This document shows, piece by piece, positions 51,479-60,072 of a stretch of 64,000 bases of DNA. Position 1 is the stretch's first letter. Each line of letters begins with the position of its first letter. The DNA lies in contig NZ_VIVK01000002.1 of assembly GCF_007828865.1 (NCBI RefSeq), positions 776,602 to 840,601 of the forward strand, given 5' to 3'. The DNA comes from Kribbella amoyensis. Lineage in GTDB: Bacteria; Actinomycetota; Actinomycetes; Propionibacteriales; Kribbellaceae. The notes below the pieces were generated by a model. It did no database searches, was not told where the DNA came from, and saw nothing but the letters and a program-made list of their open reading frames with translations. The position numbers and the translations under genes are program-made.

Positions 51479-51497
51479 GTCACATAGCGTCCCGAGC

Positions 51498-52586
51498 GTG
51501 TCCACAGACAAGCTGAGGGTCGGGATCGTCGGCGGCGGATTCATGGGCCAGGTGCACGGCCGAGCCGCGCTGGTGTCGGGAGCGACGGTGGTCGGGGCGG
51601 TGGGCTCCAGCCCGGACCGGGCCGAGGCCGCTCGCGCGGCGACCGGGGCCGAGCGCGGATTCGCCACCCTGGACGAGTTGCTGGCCGCCGACATCGATGT
51701 GGTCCACGTCTGTACGCCGAACAACACCCACCTGCCGGTCACCCTGCAGGCGCTGGACGCGGGTAAGCACGTCATCTGCGAGAAGCCACTGGCCACCTCG
51801 GCCAAGGACGCGGCCGGGCTGCTGGCCGCCGCGGAGGAGGCCGGCCTGGTCGCCACGGTGCCGTTCGTCTACCGCTACCACCCGATGGTGCGGGAGCTGC
51901 GGACGAAGGTCGCCGCCGGTGAGGCAGGGCAGATCACCAGCCTGCACGGCAGCTACCTGCAGGACTGGCTCGCGGGGGCCGACGACGACAACTGGCGCGT
52001 CGACGACGCCGCGGGTGGACCGTCCCGGGCGTTCGCCGACATCGGCTCGCACTGGTGCGACCTGACCGAGTTCGTCACCGGAGACCGGATCGTGGCGGTG
52101 AGCGCGCAGACCCGCACGGTCCGCGCGAACCGCGGTGGCGTGGAGGTCCGGACCGAGGACCTCGCGACCGCGCAGTTCCGGACCGAGGGCGGCGTCGTCG
52201 GCACGGTCGTGGTGAGCCAGGTCGCGGCCGGCCGGAAGAACCGGCTGTACCTCGAGGTGTCCGGGACCGACGCGAGCTTCGGCTTCGACCAGGAGGACCC
52301 GGACCGGCTGTGGGTCGGCCGGCGCGCCGGGAACCAGGTGCTCTTCCGCGATCCCGAGACGCTCAGCCCGCCGGCCGCCCGGATCAACCGGCTGCCCGCC
52401 GGCCACGCCCAGGGGTACCAGGACGCCTTCGACTTCTTCGTCGCGGACAGCTACGCCGCGGTCGAGCAGGACGACCGGCCGGACGGTCTCCCGGACTTCG
52501 CGGCCGGTGCCCGCTCCGCCCGCATCGTCGACGCGGTACTGCGCTCCGCCGCCGCGGACGCCACCTGGACCGCAGTCGAGCACTAG
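51498..52586 (+). CDS. Gfo/Idh/MocA-family oxidoreductase
   Basis: 362 residues from GTG 51498, eight bases after the -10 box (leaderless). Rossmann motif VGIVGGGFMGQVHGRAAL, the catalytic-domain motif CEKPLATSAKDAAGLL (EKP), and the C-terminal domain with DIGSHWCDLTEF holding the active-site His/Asp. Such enzymes oxidise sugars or inositols. It is followed by a TIM-barrel isomerase, the typical arrangement of sugar catabolic operons. Confidence 0.9.
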   Translation: MSTDKLRVGIVGGGFMGQVHGRAALVSGATVVGAVGSSPDRAEAARAATGAERGFATLDELLAADIDVVHVCTPNNTHLPVTLQALDAGKHVICEKPLATSAKDAAGLLAAAEEAGLVATVPFVYRYHPMVRELRTKVAAGEAGQITSLHGSYLQDWLAGADDDNWRVDDAAGGPSRAFADIGSHWCDLTEFVTGDRIVAVSAQTRTVRANRGGVEVRTEDLATAQFRTEGGVVGTVVVSQVAAGRKNRLYLEVSGTDASFGFDQEDPDRLWVGRRAGNQVLFRDPETLSPPAARINRLPAGHAQGYQDAFDFFVADSYAAVEQDDRPDGLPDFAAGARSARIVDAVLRSAAADATWTAVEH

Positions 52587-52631
52587 CCCCGTCCATCACC
52601 CCAGTACTGCCAGACCGAGAGGAACGCGCGG

Positions 52632-53639
52632 ATGCCACGCCCGATCACTTTGTTCACCGGCCAGTGGGCCGACCTGCCGTTCGAGGAGGTCTGCCAGTTC
52701 GCCTCCGAGTCCGGCTACGACGGGGTCGAGATCGCCTGCTCGGGCGACCACTTCGACGTCCAGCAGGCGATCGACGACGACTCCTACGTGCAGGGCCGGC
52801 GCGACATCCTGGACAAGTACAACCTGAAGGTCTGGGCGATCTCGAACCACCTGGTCGGCCAGGCGGTCTGCGACGACCCGATCGACTTCCGGCACCAGGC
52901 GATCGTGCCGTCCCGGGTCTGGGGCGACGGTGACGCCGAAGGGGTCCGGCAACGCGCGGCCGAGGACCTGAAGAACACCGCCCGGGCCGCGGCCAAGCTC
53001 GGCGTCGACACCGTGATCGGCTTCACCGGGTCCTCGATCTGGCAGTACGTCGCGATGTTCCCGCCGGTCCCGGCCGACCGGATCGACGCCGGGTACGCCG
53101 ACTTCGCCGACCGGTGGAACCCGATCCTCGACGTGTTCGACACCGAGGGCGTCCGGTTCGCGCACGAGGTGCACCCGTCGGAGATCGCGTACGACTACTG
53201 GACCACCACGCTGACCCTGGAGGCGATCGGGCACCGGGAGGCGTTCGGGCTGAACTGGGACCCGAGCCACATGGTCTGGCAGGACATCGACCCGGTCGCG
53301 TTCCTGTGGGACTTCAAGGACCGGATCTACCACGTGGACTGCAAGGACACCCGGATGCGCACCGGCGGCGGCCGCAACGGCCGGCTCGGCTCGCACCTGC
53401 CCTGGGGCGACCCGCGGCGTGGCTGGGACTTCTACTCCACCGGTCACGGCGACGTGAACTGGGAGGACTGCTTCCGGGTACTGAACTCGATCGGCTACCA
53501 GGGCCCCATCTCGGTCGAGTGGGAGGACGCCGGGATGGAGCGCAAGGTCGGCGCCGCCGAGGCGGTGGACGTGATCCGCAAGCTCGCCTTCGACAAGCCC
53601 ACCGCGGCCTTCGACGCGGCCTTCGCCACCGACAAGTAA
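52632..53639 (+). CDS. Sugar phosphate isomerase/epimerase (AP endonuclease-2 TIM barrel)
   Basis: 335 residues, xylose-isomerase-like TIM barrel. Metal-site residues appear in FAHEVHPSEIAYDYWT (His/Glu), NWDPSHMVWQDIDP (His), YHVDCKDTRM (Asp/His), and SVEWEDAGMERKVG (Glu). It starts 45 bp after the oxidoreductase; the pair probably acts in catabolism of a hexose or inositol derivative. The substrate cannot be read. Confidence 0.9.
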   Translation: MPRPITLFTGQWADLPFEEVCQFASESGYDGVEIACSGDHFDVQQAIDDDSYVQGRRDILDKYNLKVWAISNHLVGQAVCDDPIDFRHQAIVPSRVWGDGDAEGVRQRAAEDLKNTARAAAKLGVDTVIGFTGSSIWQYVAMFPPVPADRIDAGYADFADRWNPILDVFDTEGVRFAHEVHPSEIAYDYWTTTLTLEAIGHREAFGLNWDPSHMVWQDIDPVAFLWDFKDRIYHVDCKDTRMRTGGGRNGRLGSHLPWGDPRRGWDFYSTGHGDVNWEDCFRVLNSIGYQGPISVEWEDAGMERKVGAAEAVDVIRKLAFDKPTAAFDAAFATDK

Positions 53640-53654
53640 GGCACCATCAGCGGC

Positions 53655-54857
53655 TTACGGTCGCGACACCTGCGCGGTACCGCGGGTGTCGCGACCGGCC
53701 GCGATCCCCAGCCCGACCTGGACCGCGGCCAGGCAGGCGAACACGATCAGCGTCGCGTCCCAGCCCCCGGTCCGCTCGGCGAGGTACCCCGCGATCACCG
53801 GCCCGGTCGCGGCCAGCAGATAGCCGACGGCCTGCGCCATCCCCGACAGCTGCGTGGTCTCGTGGTGGCTCCGGCCGCGCAGACTGATCAGCGTGAGCGC
53901 GGCGACCAGTGCCGCGCCCTGACCGAGGCCGGCCAGCATCGCCCAGACGACCGCGAGTTCCGGCGCCAGCAACAGCCCCAGCAAGGCGATCACGATCGGG
54001 ACGCTGGCCGTGATCGTGCCCGCGCGCTGGTCGAGCGGATGCCGCATCAGCCGTGGGATGGTCAGCCCGCCGATCAGCCCGAACCCCTGGAACAGGAACA
54101 GATGCACACCGGTCGTCCGCTCCGCGACGCCATGACTGATCTCGATCGTCGGCAACCAGTTCACCAGCAGGTAGAAGCTGGTCGACTGCAGTCCCATGTA
54201 CCCGGTGACCAGCCAGGCCATCGGCTGTCGCCAGACGCTCACCGGGGGAGCGGCGTCCTCGGTCGTCGTGACAGGCAAGGGCGCGGGCCGGATCGATCGC
54301 GGCAACCAGATCACCGCGGCGAGGACGGCGAGCCCACCCCACACCGCCAGCGAGAGGCGCCAGTCGACCGCGTCGGCGATCGGTACGGCGAGGATCGAGG
54401 CGAGTGCGGCGCCACCGGTGATGAAGGCCGTGTAGATCCCGGTCGCCCGGGACACGTGGGCGGCGTAGTCGCGTTTCAGGATGACCGGGACGAGAACGTT
54501 GCCAACGGCAATCGCGGCGCCGACGACGACAGTCCCGATCCACAGCCCGGCCTGCCCCGTGTACGCGCGGAGCACACTGCTCACCGCAAGCACGACCAAC
54601 GAGACCAGCACGGTCCGCTCCATCCCGATCCGCCGGGAGGCGAAGTGGACCAACGGCGACGCGGCCGCGAACGCGAGCAGCGGCAGGGCACCCAGTACGC
54701 CCTGCGCCGCCTCGCCGAGGCCTTCGTCGGCGCCGATCCGCGGCAGCACCGGACCGACCGCGGTGAGCGCCGGACGCAGGCACAGCGCCACCAGGAACAC
54801 GGTCGCCGTGACGACCGGGGCCCAGCGTGTCACCGTCTCCGGCTTCAGGTCAGCCAT
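53655..54857 (-). CDS. MFS transporter, CynX/NimT type
   Basis: 400 residues, about twelve hydrophobic helices. The N-terminal half has VALCLRPALTAVGPVLPRI and, after helix 2, the MFS loop ASRRIGMERTVLVSL. The family exports or imports small molecules such as cyanate or 2-nitroimidazole. ATG 54857 lies inside the 3' end of the upstream MFS gene (8-bp overlap), so the two are cotranscribed. It converges with the isomerase, 15 bp apart. Confidence 0.85.
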   Translation of the reverse strand: MADLKPETVTRWAPVVTATVFLVALCLRPALTAVGPVLPRIGADEGLGEAAQGVLGALPLLAFAAASPLVHFASRRIGMERTVLVSLVVLAVSSVLRAYTGQAGLWIGTVVVGAAIAVGNVLVPVILKRDYAAHVSRATGIYTAFITGGAALASILAVPIADAVDWRLSLAVWGGLAVLAAVIWLPRSIRPAPLPVTTTEDAAPPVSVWRQPMAWLVTGYMGLQSTSFYLLVNWLPTIEISHGVAERTTGVHLFLFQGFGLIGGLTIPRLMRHPLDQRAGTITASVPIVIALLGLLLAPELAVVWAMLAGLGQGAALVAALTLISLRGRSHHETTQLSGMAQAVGYLLAATGPVIAGYLAERTGGWDATLIVFACLAAVQVGLGIAAGRDTRGTAQVSRP

Positions 54858-56007
54858 CGACGCTGGTACGGGTTCGGGTGCGCAGGACCTGGGCGAACAG
54901 GGACAGGCCGAGGGTCAGGATCGTGACCACGACGAACGAGACGACGAGGCTGCTCGCCTCGGCGATGCCACCGATGATCGACGGCGCGACCAGCCCGGAG
55001 GCGTACGTCACGGTGGCGACGCCCGCGATCGCCTGGCTCGGGTTCGGACCGGTGTGCCCGGCGGCGGCGAAAGCGAGCGGGACGACGACCGCGATCCCGA
55101 GGCCGAGCAGGCCGAAGCCCGCCATCGCGACCGCTGGATGCGGTGCGAGCACGACCAGCAGGCCGCCCAGTGTCGCGATCACCCCGCTCACCCGGACCGT
55201 GGCGACCGCGCCGAACCGGTCGATCACCGAGTCACCCGCGAGCCGCGCGACGGCCATCGTCAACGTGAACCCGGTGGTCGCGGCAGCCGCCACTCCGGCC
55301 GAGCTGGTCAGCACGTCCTCCAGGTACACCGCGGACCAGTCGAGGCTCGCGCCCTCGGCGAACACCGCGCAGAAGCCGACCGCGCCGATCAGCAGCGCCG
55401 ACTTCGGCGGCAGCGCGAACCGCGGCGGCGCTTCCTCGTCCTCGGTCGGCCGGAGGTTGAGCACGAACTGGCAGGCGACGATCCCGACCACGGTCAGGAC
55501 GGCGGCGGCCGCGACGTGGTGGACCTGCGCGGAGAGCTCGTGGTGGGCGGCGACGGTGCCGACGGCCGAACCGATCAGGGCGCCCAGACTCCACATCCCG
55601 TGCAGACCGGACATGATCGATTTGGCCATCCGGTGTTCGATCTCGACGCCGAGCGCGTTCATCGCGACATCGGCCATCCCCGCGGTCGCGCCGTACACCA
55701 GCAGGGCGGCGCAGAGGGTGGGCAGGTTCGGCGCCAGCGACGGCAGCACCAGCGCGAGGGTCCAGAGCGCGAGCAGGACGCGGAGCGCGGCGCGGCTGCC
55801 CAGGCGGTGGCTCACCCCGGCCGCGAGCGGCATCGCCAACGCTGCGCCGAGCGCGGGGAACGCGAGCGCGATCCCGAGCTGGCCCGCGCTGACGCCGGCG
55901 TGGTCCTGGATCCACGGCACCCGGGTCGCGAACGATCCGGTCACCGCGCCGTGTACTGCGAAGACCACCGCGACCGCGACCCGGGCCCGGCGTACCTCGT
56001 CGGCCAT
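54850..56007 (-). CDS. MFS transporter
   Basis: 385 residues from ATG 56007 (GGAGAGAG about nine bases upstream). About twelve helices, N-terminal AVFAVHGAVTGSFATRVPWI, with a long middle cytoplasmic loop (RPTEDEEAPPRFALPPK). Similar in outline to the plus-strand MFS gene at 56933, which has the same VPWI/HIPNI and GMADVAMNALGVEIE / NGSLDVGMNAHAVVVE motifs: the two look like divergent paralogs flanking the DeoR gene. The substrate is unknown. Confidence 0.83.
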   Translation of the reverse strand: MADEVRRARVAVAVVFAVHGAVTGSFATRVPWIQDHAGVSAGQLGIALAFPALGAALAMPLAAGVSHRLGSRAALRVLLALWTLALVLPSLAPNLPTLCAALLVYGATAGMADVAMNALGVEIEHRMAKSIMSGLHGMWSLGALIGSAVGTVAAHHELSAQVHHVAAAAVLTVVGIVACQFVLNLRPTEDEEAPPRFALPPKSALLIGAVGFCAVFAEGASLDWSAVYLEDVLTSSAGVAAAATTGFTLTMAVARLAGDSVIDRFGAVATVRVSGVIATLGGLLVVLAPHPAVAMAGFGLLGLGIAVVVPLAFAAAGHTGPNPSQAIAGVATVTYASGLVAPSIIGGIAEASSLVVSFVVVTILTLGLSLFAQVLRTRTRTSVDG

Positions 56008-56114
56008 CTGGCGAACTCTCTCCACGGAAAACGCTCTCACTCACGAACCACCGGAGACCTTACCCCGGACCCGGCTTTGTTTGATCGAACATCCAGATGT
56101 TAGATTTTTCGAAC

Positions 56115-56936
56115 GTGAGAAGTGCCGAGAGACACCAGGTGATCGTTGACCGGCTGCGCGAGGTCCCGCGCGTCGCCGTGGCCGAGCTGGTCGAGGCCAC
56201 CGGCGCGTCGGATATGACCGTGCGCCGCGATCTCGACTACCTGGCCGCACAGGGGATCCTCAAGCGGGTCCACGGTGGCGCCGTGCCGTTGTTGCCGTCG
56301 GGCGCCGAGCCGCCGTTCGCGGCCCGGTCCGAGGCGGCCGTGGCGTCGAAGCGGGCGATCGCGGCCGCGGCGGTCGAGCGGTTGCGCGACGGCGAGACGA
56401 TCCTGCTCGACAGCGGGACGACCGCGCTCGAGGTCGCCCGGCTGCTCCGGCACCGTTCGATGACCGTGATGCCGCTGTCCCTGCACATCGCGCACGAGCT
56501 CGCGGACGCGCCGGGGATCCGGCTGCTCGTCCCCGGCGGCGAACCGCGCAGGGGTGAGCTGTCGCTGGTCGGTCCGCTGACCCTGGCGTCGTTGCGGGCG
56601 CTGCGGTTCGACGTCGCGGTGCTCAGCCCCTGCGCGTACAGCCTGGACAACGGGATGACCGCGTACGACCTGGGCGACGCCGAGGTCAAGCGGCAGGCGC
56701 TCGAGGTGGCGACCCGGTCGATCGTGCTCGTGGACGGCGAGAAGTGGGACCGGTCCGCGCTCGCCTACATCTGTCCGGCCGACCGGCCGGACGTCATCGT
56801 CACCGACACCGCGGCGCCCGAGGAGCAACGGGCCGCGCTGTCCCAGCGAGGCGTCCTCGTCGAGGTCGTCGGCGCCGAACTCCGCACCGGAATTTCGTCA
56901 GAACCCACCCGAGAGCTGGAAGGCACTTCCCGTTGA
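56115..56936 (+). CDS. DeoR-family transcriptional regulator
   Basis: 273 residues. N-terminal HTH: RHQVIVDRLREVPRVAVAELVEATGASDMTVRRDLDYLAAQGILKRVHGGA, the exact DeoR signature. The C-terminal DeoRC sensor: ETILLDSGTTALEVARLL and AYDLGDAEVKRQALEVATRSIVLVDGEKWDRSA, with the sugar-phosphate-binding Gly/Thr and Lys. GTG 56115 is preferred because a TAGATT -10 box (56100-56105) covers the ATG at 56097. It flanks two MFS genes, likely its targets, and its stop overlaps the next start. Confidence 0.88.
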   Translation: MRSAERHQVIVDRLREVPRVAVAELVEATGASDMTVRRDLDYLAAQGILKRVHGGAVPLLPSGAEPPFAARSEAAVASKRAIAAAAVERLRDGETILLDSGTTALEVARLLRHRSMTVMPLSLHIAHELADAPGIRLLVPGGEPRRGELSLVGPLTLASLRALRFDVAVLSPCAYSLDNGMTAYDLGDAEVKRQALEVATRSIVLVDGEKWDRSALAYICPADRPDVIVTDTAAPEEQRAALSQRGVLVEVVGAELRTGISSEPTRELEGTSR

Positions 56937-58138
56937 CCACCGCCGTTTCGGCCCTTCCCCGTGCGGCGCGCGTGGCGACCTGGGTCTACTTCGCCCTGAA
57001 CGGTTTCGCGATCGGCCTGTGGGTCGTGCACATCCCGAACATCGAGCACGCCGCCGGGATCTCGCACAGCACTCTGGGCCTGCTCCTGCTCGTCCTCGGC
57101 GGCGCCGCGTTCGCCGGGATGCAGGTCGCCGGGCCGCTCGCCGACCGGGTCGGCCAGCGCCGCCTGGTCCCAGCGGCCGGGGTTCTGCTCGGCCTGTCCC
57201 TGTTCGGTCCCGGGCTCGCCGACAGCTGGTGGTCGCTCGGGCTGACCCTGCTGGTGCTCGGCTTCGCGAACGGGTCCCTCGACGTCGGGATGAACGCGCA
57301 CGCGGTCGTCGTCGAGCGGGCGTACCCGCGGCCGATCATGGCCGCCTTCCACGCCATGTGGTCGATCGGTGGGGCCTTCGCCGCGCTGATCGGTGCGGCC
57401 ACGCTGAAGGCCGGGGTGCCGACCGCGGTCTCGATGAGCGCGTGCGGCGTCCTGCTGATCGTGGTGTCGCTGGCGACCGCGCGGTTCCTGATCGAGGCCG
57501 ACGAACCCGCACCGGCCGAGGTCGAGGAGACCGACGAGCCGCGCGCGAAGACGCCGGCCAAGCTGGTCTGGCAGCTCGGCGCGCTCGCCTTCGGCCTGAT
57601 GCTCGCCGAGGGTGTCGCGAACGACTGGGCCGCGCTGCACTTCCGCGACGTGCTCGGCACCTCGACCAGTACGGCGGCCTACGCGTACGGCTCGTTCGCG
57701 GTCGCGATGACGATCGGACGGTTCGCCACCGACCGGGTGGCCGCGTTGATCGGACCGGCGGCGATCGTCCGGTACGGCGCCGGCCTCGCCGCGATCGGCC
57801 TGACCACGGTGATCGTGGTGCCGTGGATCCCGGTCGCGCTGGTCGGCTGGGCGTTGTTCGGCCTCGGCCTGGCCGGGGGAGTACCGCAGCTGTTCACCGC
57901 CGCGGGCAACCTGGACACCCGCGCGTCGGGGGCGTTGATGGCCCGCGTCGTCGGACTCGGGTACGTCGGTCTGCTCGCCGGCCCGGCCGTGATCGGCGGA
58001 CTGGCGCACTGGATGCCGCTCAACGTGGCGTTCGTGCTGCCGGTCGTGCTGTGCGTGCTCACCTTCATTGCGGCGCCGGTGCTGAAGTCCGGCGTACCGG
58101 CCGAGGAGAAGAAGGTGGATCAGACCTTGAGCGCCTGA
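56933..58138 (+). CDS. MFS transporter, paralog of the gene at 54850
   Basis: 401 residues from a TTG (GGAAGG nine bases upstream) that overlaps the DeoR stop (TTGA). About twelve helices. The motifs NGFAIGLWVVHIPNIEHAAGISHSTLGLLLL and LADRVGQRRLVPAAG belong to the N-half; GNLDTRASGALMARVVGLGYVGLL to the C-half. With the minus-strand MFS at 54850 it frames the DeoR regulator. It overlaps the 3' end of the convergent PLP gene by 19 bp. Confidence 0.83.
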   Translation: MTTAVSALPRAARVATWVYFALNGFAIGLWVVHIPNIEHAAGISHSTLGLLLLVLGGAAFAGMQVAGPLADRVGQRRLVPAAGVLLGLSLFGPGLADSWWSLGLTLLVLGFANGSLDVGMNAHAVVVERAYPRPIMAAFHAMWSIGGAFAALIGAATLKAGVPTAVSMSACGVLLIVVSLATARFLIEADEPAPAEVEETDEPRAKTPAKLVWQLGALAFGLMLAEGVANDWAALHFRDVLGTSTSTAAYAYGSFAVAMTIGRFATDRVAALIGPAAIVRYGAGLAAIGLTTVIVVPWIPVALVGWALFGLGLAGGVPQLFTAAGNLDTRASGALMARVVGLGYVGLLAGPAVIGGLAHWMPLNVAFVLPVVLCVLTFIAAPVLKSGVPAEEKKVDQTLSA

Positions 58139-59226
58139 TCCAGGTCGGCCCACAGGTCGTCCGGGTGCTCGATGCCGACCGACAGCCGGATCAGGTCCTC
58201 GGGGATCGTCGGTACCTCGATCGGCCAGCGCCGGCGGCGTTCCAGCATCGACTCGACGCCGCCGAGGCTGGTCGCGTGCACCCAGAGCCGGGTGCTCTCG
58301 CAGACCCGCTGGGCGCCCTCGGCGTCACCGCCCAGCTCGATCGCGAGGATCGCGCCGAACCCGGACATCTGCGCCGCGGCCCGGGCGTGACCGGGGTCGT
58401 CCGGCAGGCCCGGGTACCGGACCCGGCTGACCCGTGGATGGGCGAGCAGGCGGTCGGCGAGGAACGCGGCGTTGGACTGGGCCCGCTCCAGCCGCAGGGC
58501 CAGGGTGCGGAGCCCACGGAGTCCGAGCCAGGCCTCCATCGGTCCCGGGATCGACCCGACCGAGCGGCGGCGGAGCTCGATCGCGGCCCAGAGGTCGTCG
58601 TTCGCGGTGATCACGGCGCCGAGGACGACGTCGGAGTGACCGGCGATGAACTTGGTCGCCGAGTGCATCACGATGTCCGCGCCCAGGCTCAGCGGTTGTT
58701 GCAGCAGCGGCGTCGCGAAGGTGTTGTCGACGACGACCGTCGCACCAGCCGCGTGCCCGGCCGCCGCGAGTGCGGGCAGGTCGGCGACCTCCATCGCGGG
58801 GTTCGTCGGCGACTCGATCCACAGCATGTCCGCACCGGCGACGGCGGCCACGACCCGCTCGGTGTCCGAGACGTCCACCCGGACCACGGTCAGCCGGCCG
58901 GACTCCGCCTGCTGGTCGAGCATCGCGAGGACCCCGCTGTACGCGTGCTGCGGCGCGACGACGCGACCACCGACGGGGACGAGGTCGCACACCGTCGCGG
59001 CGGCCGCCATCCCGGACGCGAACGTCAGCGCCCGGCCGCCTTCAAGGGCGCCGAGCGTCTCCTCGAAGGCGGTCCACGCGTCGTTGCCGAACCGGCCGTA
59101 CCCGCGATCCCCACCGGCGATGTACGTCGAGCTGAACACCGGCGACTCGCCCAGCGGCGCGTTCGGCACCCGTTCGGGACGGCCGGCGTGCACGACGACG
59201 GTGGAGGGATCCAGGTCAGGGGTCAT
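58120..59226 (-). CDS. Cystathionine gamma-synthase/lyase-type PLP enzyme
   Basis: 368 residues of the Cys/Met metabolism PLP family. PLP Lys in VMHSATKFIAGHSDVVLGAV; phosphate contact in LTFASGMAAAATVCDLV; Asp for the pyridine N in VVVDNTFATPLLQQPL; C-terminal LIRLSVGIEHPDDLWADL with the substrate Arg. Whether it acts as a gamma-synthase, gamma-lyase or O-acylhomoserine sulfhydrylase cannot be told. It is monocistronic. Confidence 0.88.
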   Translation of the reverse strand: MTPDLDPSTVVVHAGRPERVPNAPLGESPVFSSTYIAGGDRGYGRFGNDAWTAFEETLGALEGGRALTFASGMAAAATVCDLVPVGGRVVAPQHAYSGVLAMLDQQAESGRLTVVRVDVSDTERVVAAVAGADMLWIESPTNPAMEVADLPALAAAGHAAGATVVVDNTFATPLLQQPLSLGADIVMHSATKFIAGHSDVVLGAVITANDDLWAAIELRRRSVGSIPGPMEAWLGLRGLRTLALRLERAQSNAAFLADRLLAHPRVSRVRYPGLPDDPGHARAAAQMSGFGAILAIELGGDAEGAQRVCESTRLWVHATSLGGVESMLERRRRWPIEVPTIPEDLIRLSVGIEHPDDLWADLDQALKV

Positions 59227-59325
59227 GCCCGGATTGTGTCAACCATGGCATCGCCGCCGGCGCCCAGGTCCGATGCCGGGCCGACCGCGGTCCGCCGGGC
59301 CGGCCTGGCTGGGGCGCGGGAAGGG

Positions 59326-59928
59326 TCAGCCGCGGGAGCCGGGCAGGGGCAGTCCGTTGTGGAGCAGGGTGAGCGCTTGCGCGGTGAGCTCCTTGGCGGT
59401 CGGGCCGTCCGGGTTGCCGACCCACAGGTGCACGGTGATCTCGATGATGTTCATCGTCACGCCGGCCGCGAGCGCTGCCGTCAGCTCTGCCGTGCCGTCG
59501 GCGAGGGACAATCTCCGGCCGAGCTCGGTGGTCAGCTCCTTGCGCCAGCGCCAGATCGCGTCGGTGAGGTGCGCGCCCAGCGACGGCGTCTGCTCGGCCA
59601 GGTCGTAGACGGCGCGGACCCGGTCCGGACTGCGCTCGAAGTGGTCGAGGACTCGCTCGATCACCTCCTCCAGCGCCACCGGCAGCGCGAGGTCGGCCGG
59701 CTGCTCGCGCAACCAGTCGAGCGCGCCGAACAGGCTCTGCTCGACGAACTCCAGGACCAGGGTCTCCTTGGTCGGGAAGTACCGGTACACCGTGCTCGGC
59801 CCGACCTCCGCGGCCGCGGCGACCTGCTCGACCGTGGTCCGGCCGAAGCCGTGGTCGGTGAACAGTTCGAACGCCTTGTCGGCGATCAGCCGCCGGGTGC
59901 GTTCCCGCTTGAGTTCGCGTAGTCCCAT
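59326..59928 (-). CDS. TetR-family transcriptional regulator
   Basis: 200 residues. N-terminal TetR HTH: RTRRLIADKAFELFTDHGFGRTTVEQVAAAAEVGPSTVYRYFPTKETLVLEF. The C-terminal helical domain is divergent, so the ligand is unknown. ATG start. Located between the PLP gene and ddl with no obvious cotranscribed target. Confidence 0.88.
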   Translation of the reverse strand: MGLRELKRERTRRLIADKAFELFTDHGFGRTTVEQVAAAAEVGPSTVYRYFPTKETLVLEFVEQSLFGALDWLREQPADLALPVALEEVIERVLDHFERSPDRVRAVYDLAEQTPSLGAHLTDAIWRWRKELTTELGRRLSLADGTAELTAALAAGVTMNIIEITVHLWVGNPDGPTAKELTAQALTLLHNGLPLPGSRG

Positions 59929-60072
59929 CCCACCCCCTCGTCCGCGGTGCCGCGCAGCCTACCGACGCTCCGGGTCCGGCTCGTGCCGCGAGGGAGTCAC
60001 TGACAGCAATCTGAAGACTTCTTTACCAAACCCCGGTCAAGCGGCCACGGCCGTGCCGCTATCGTCGAGCCG

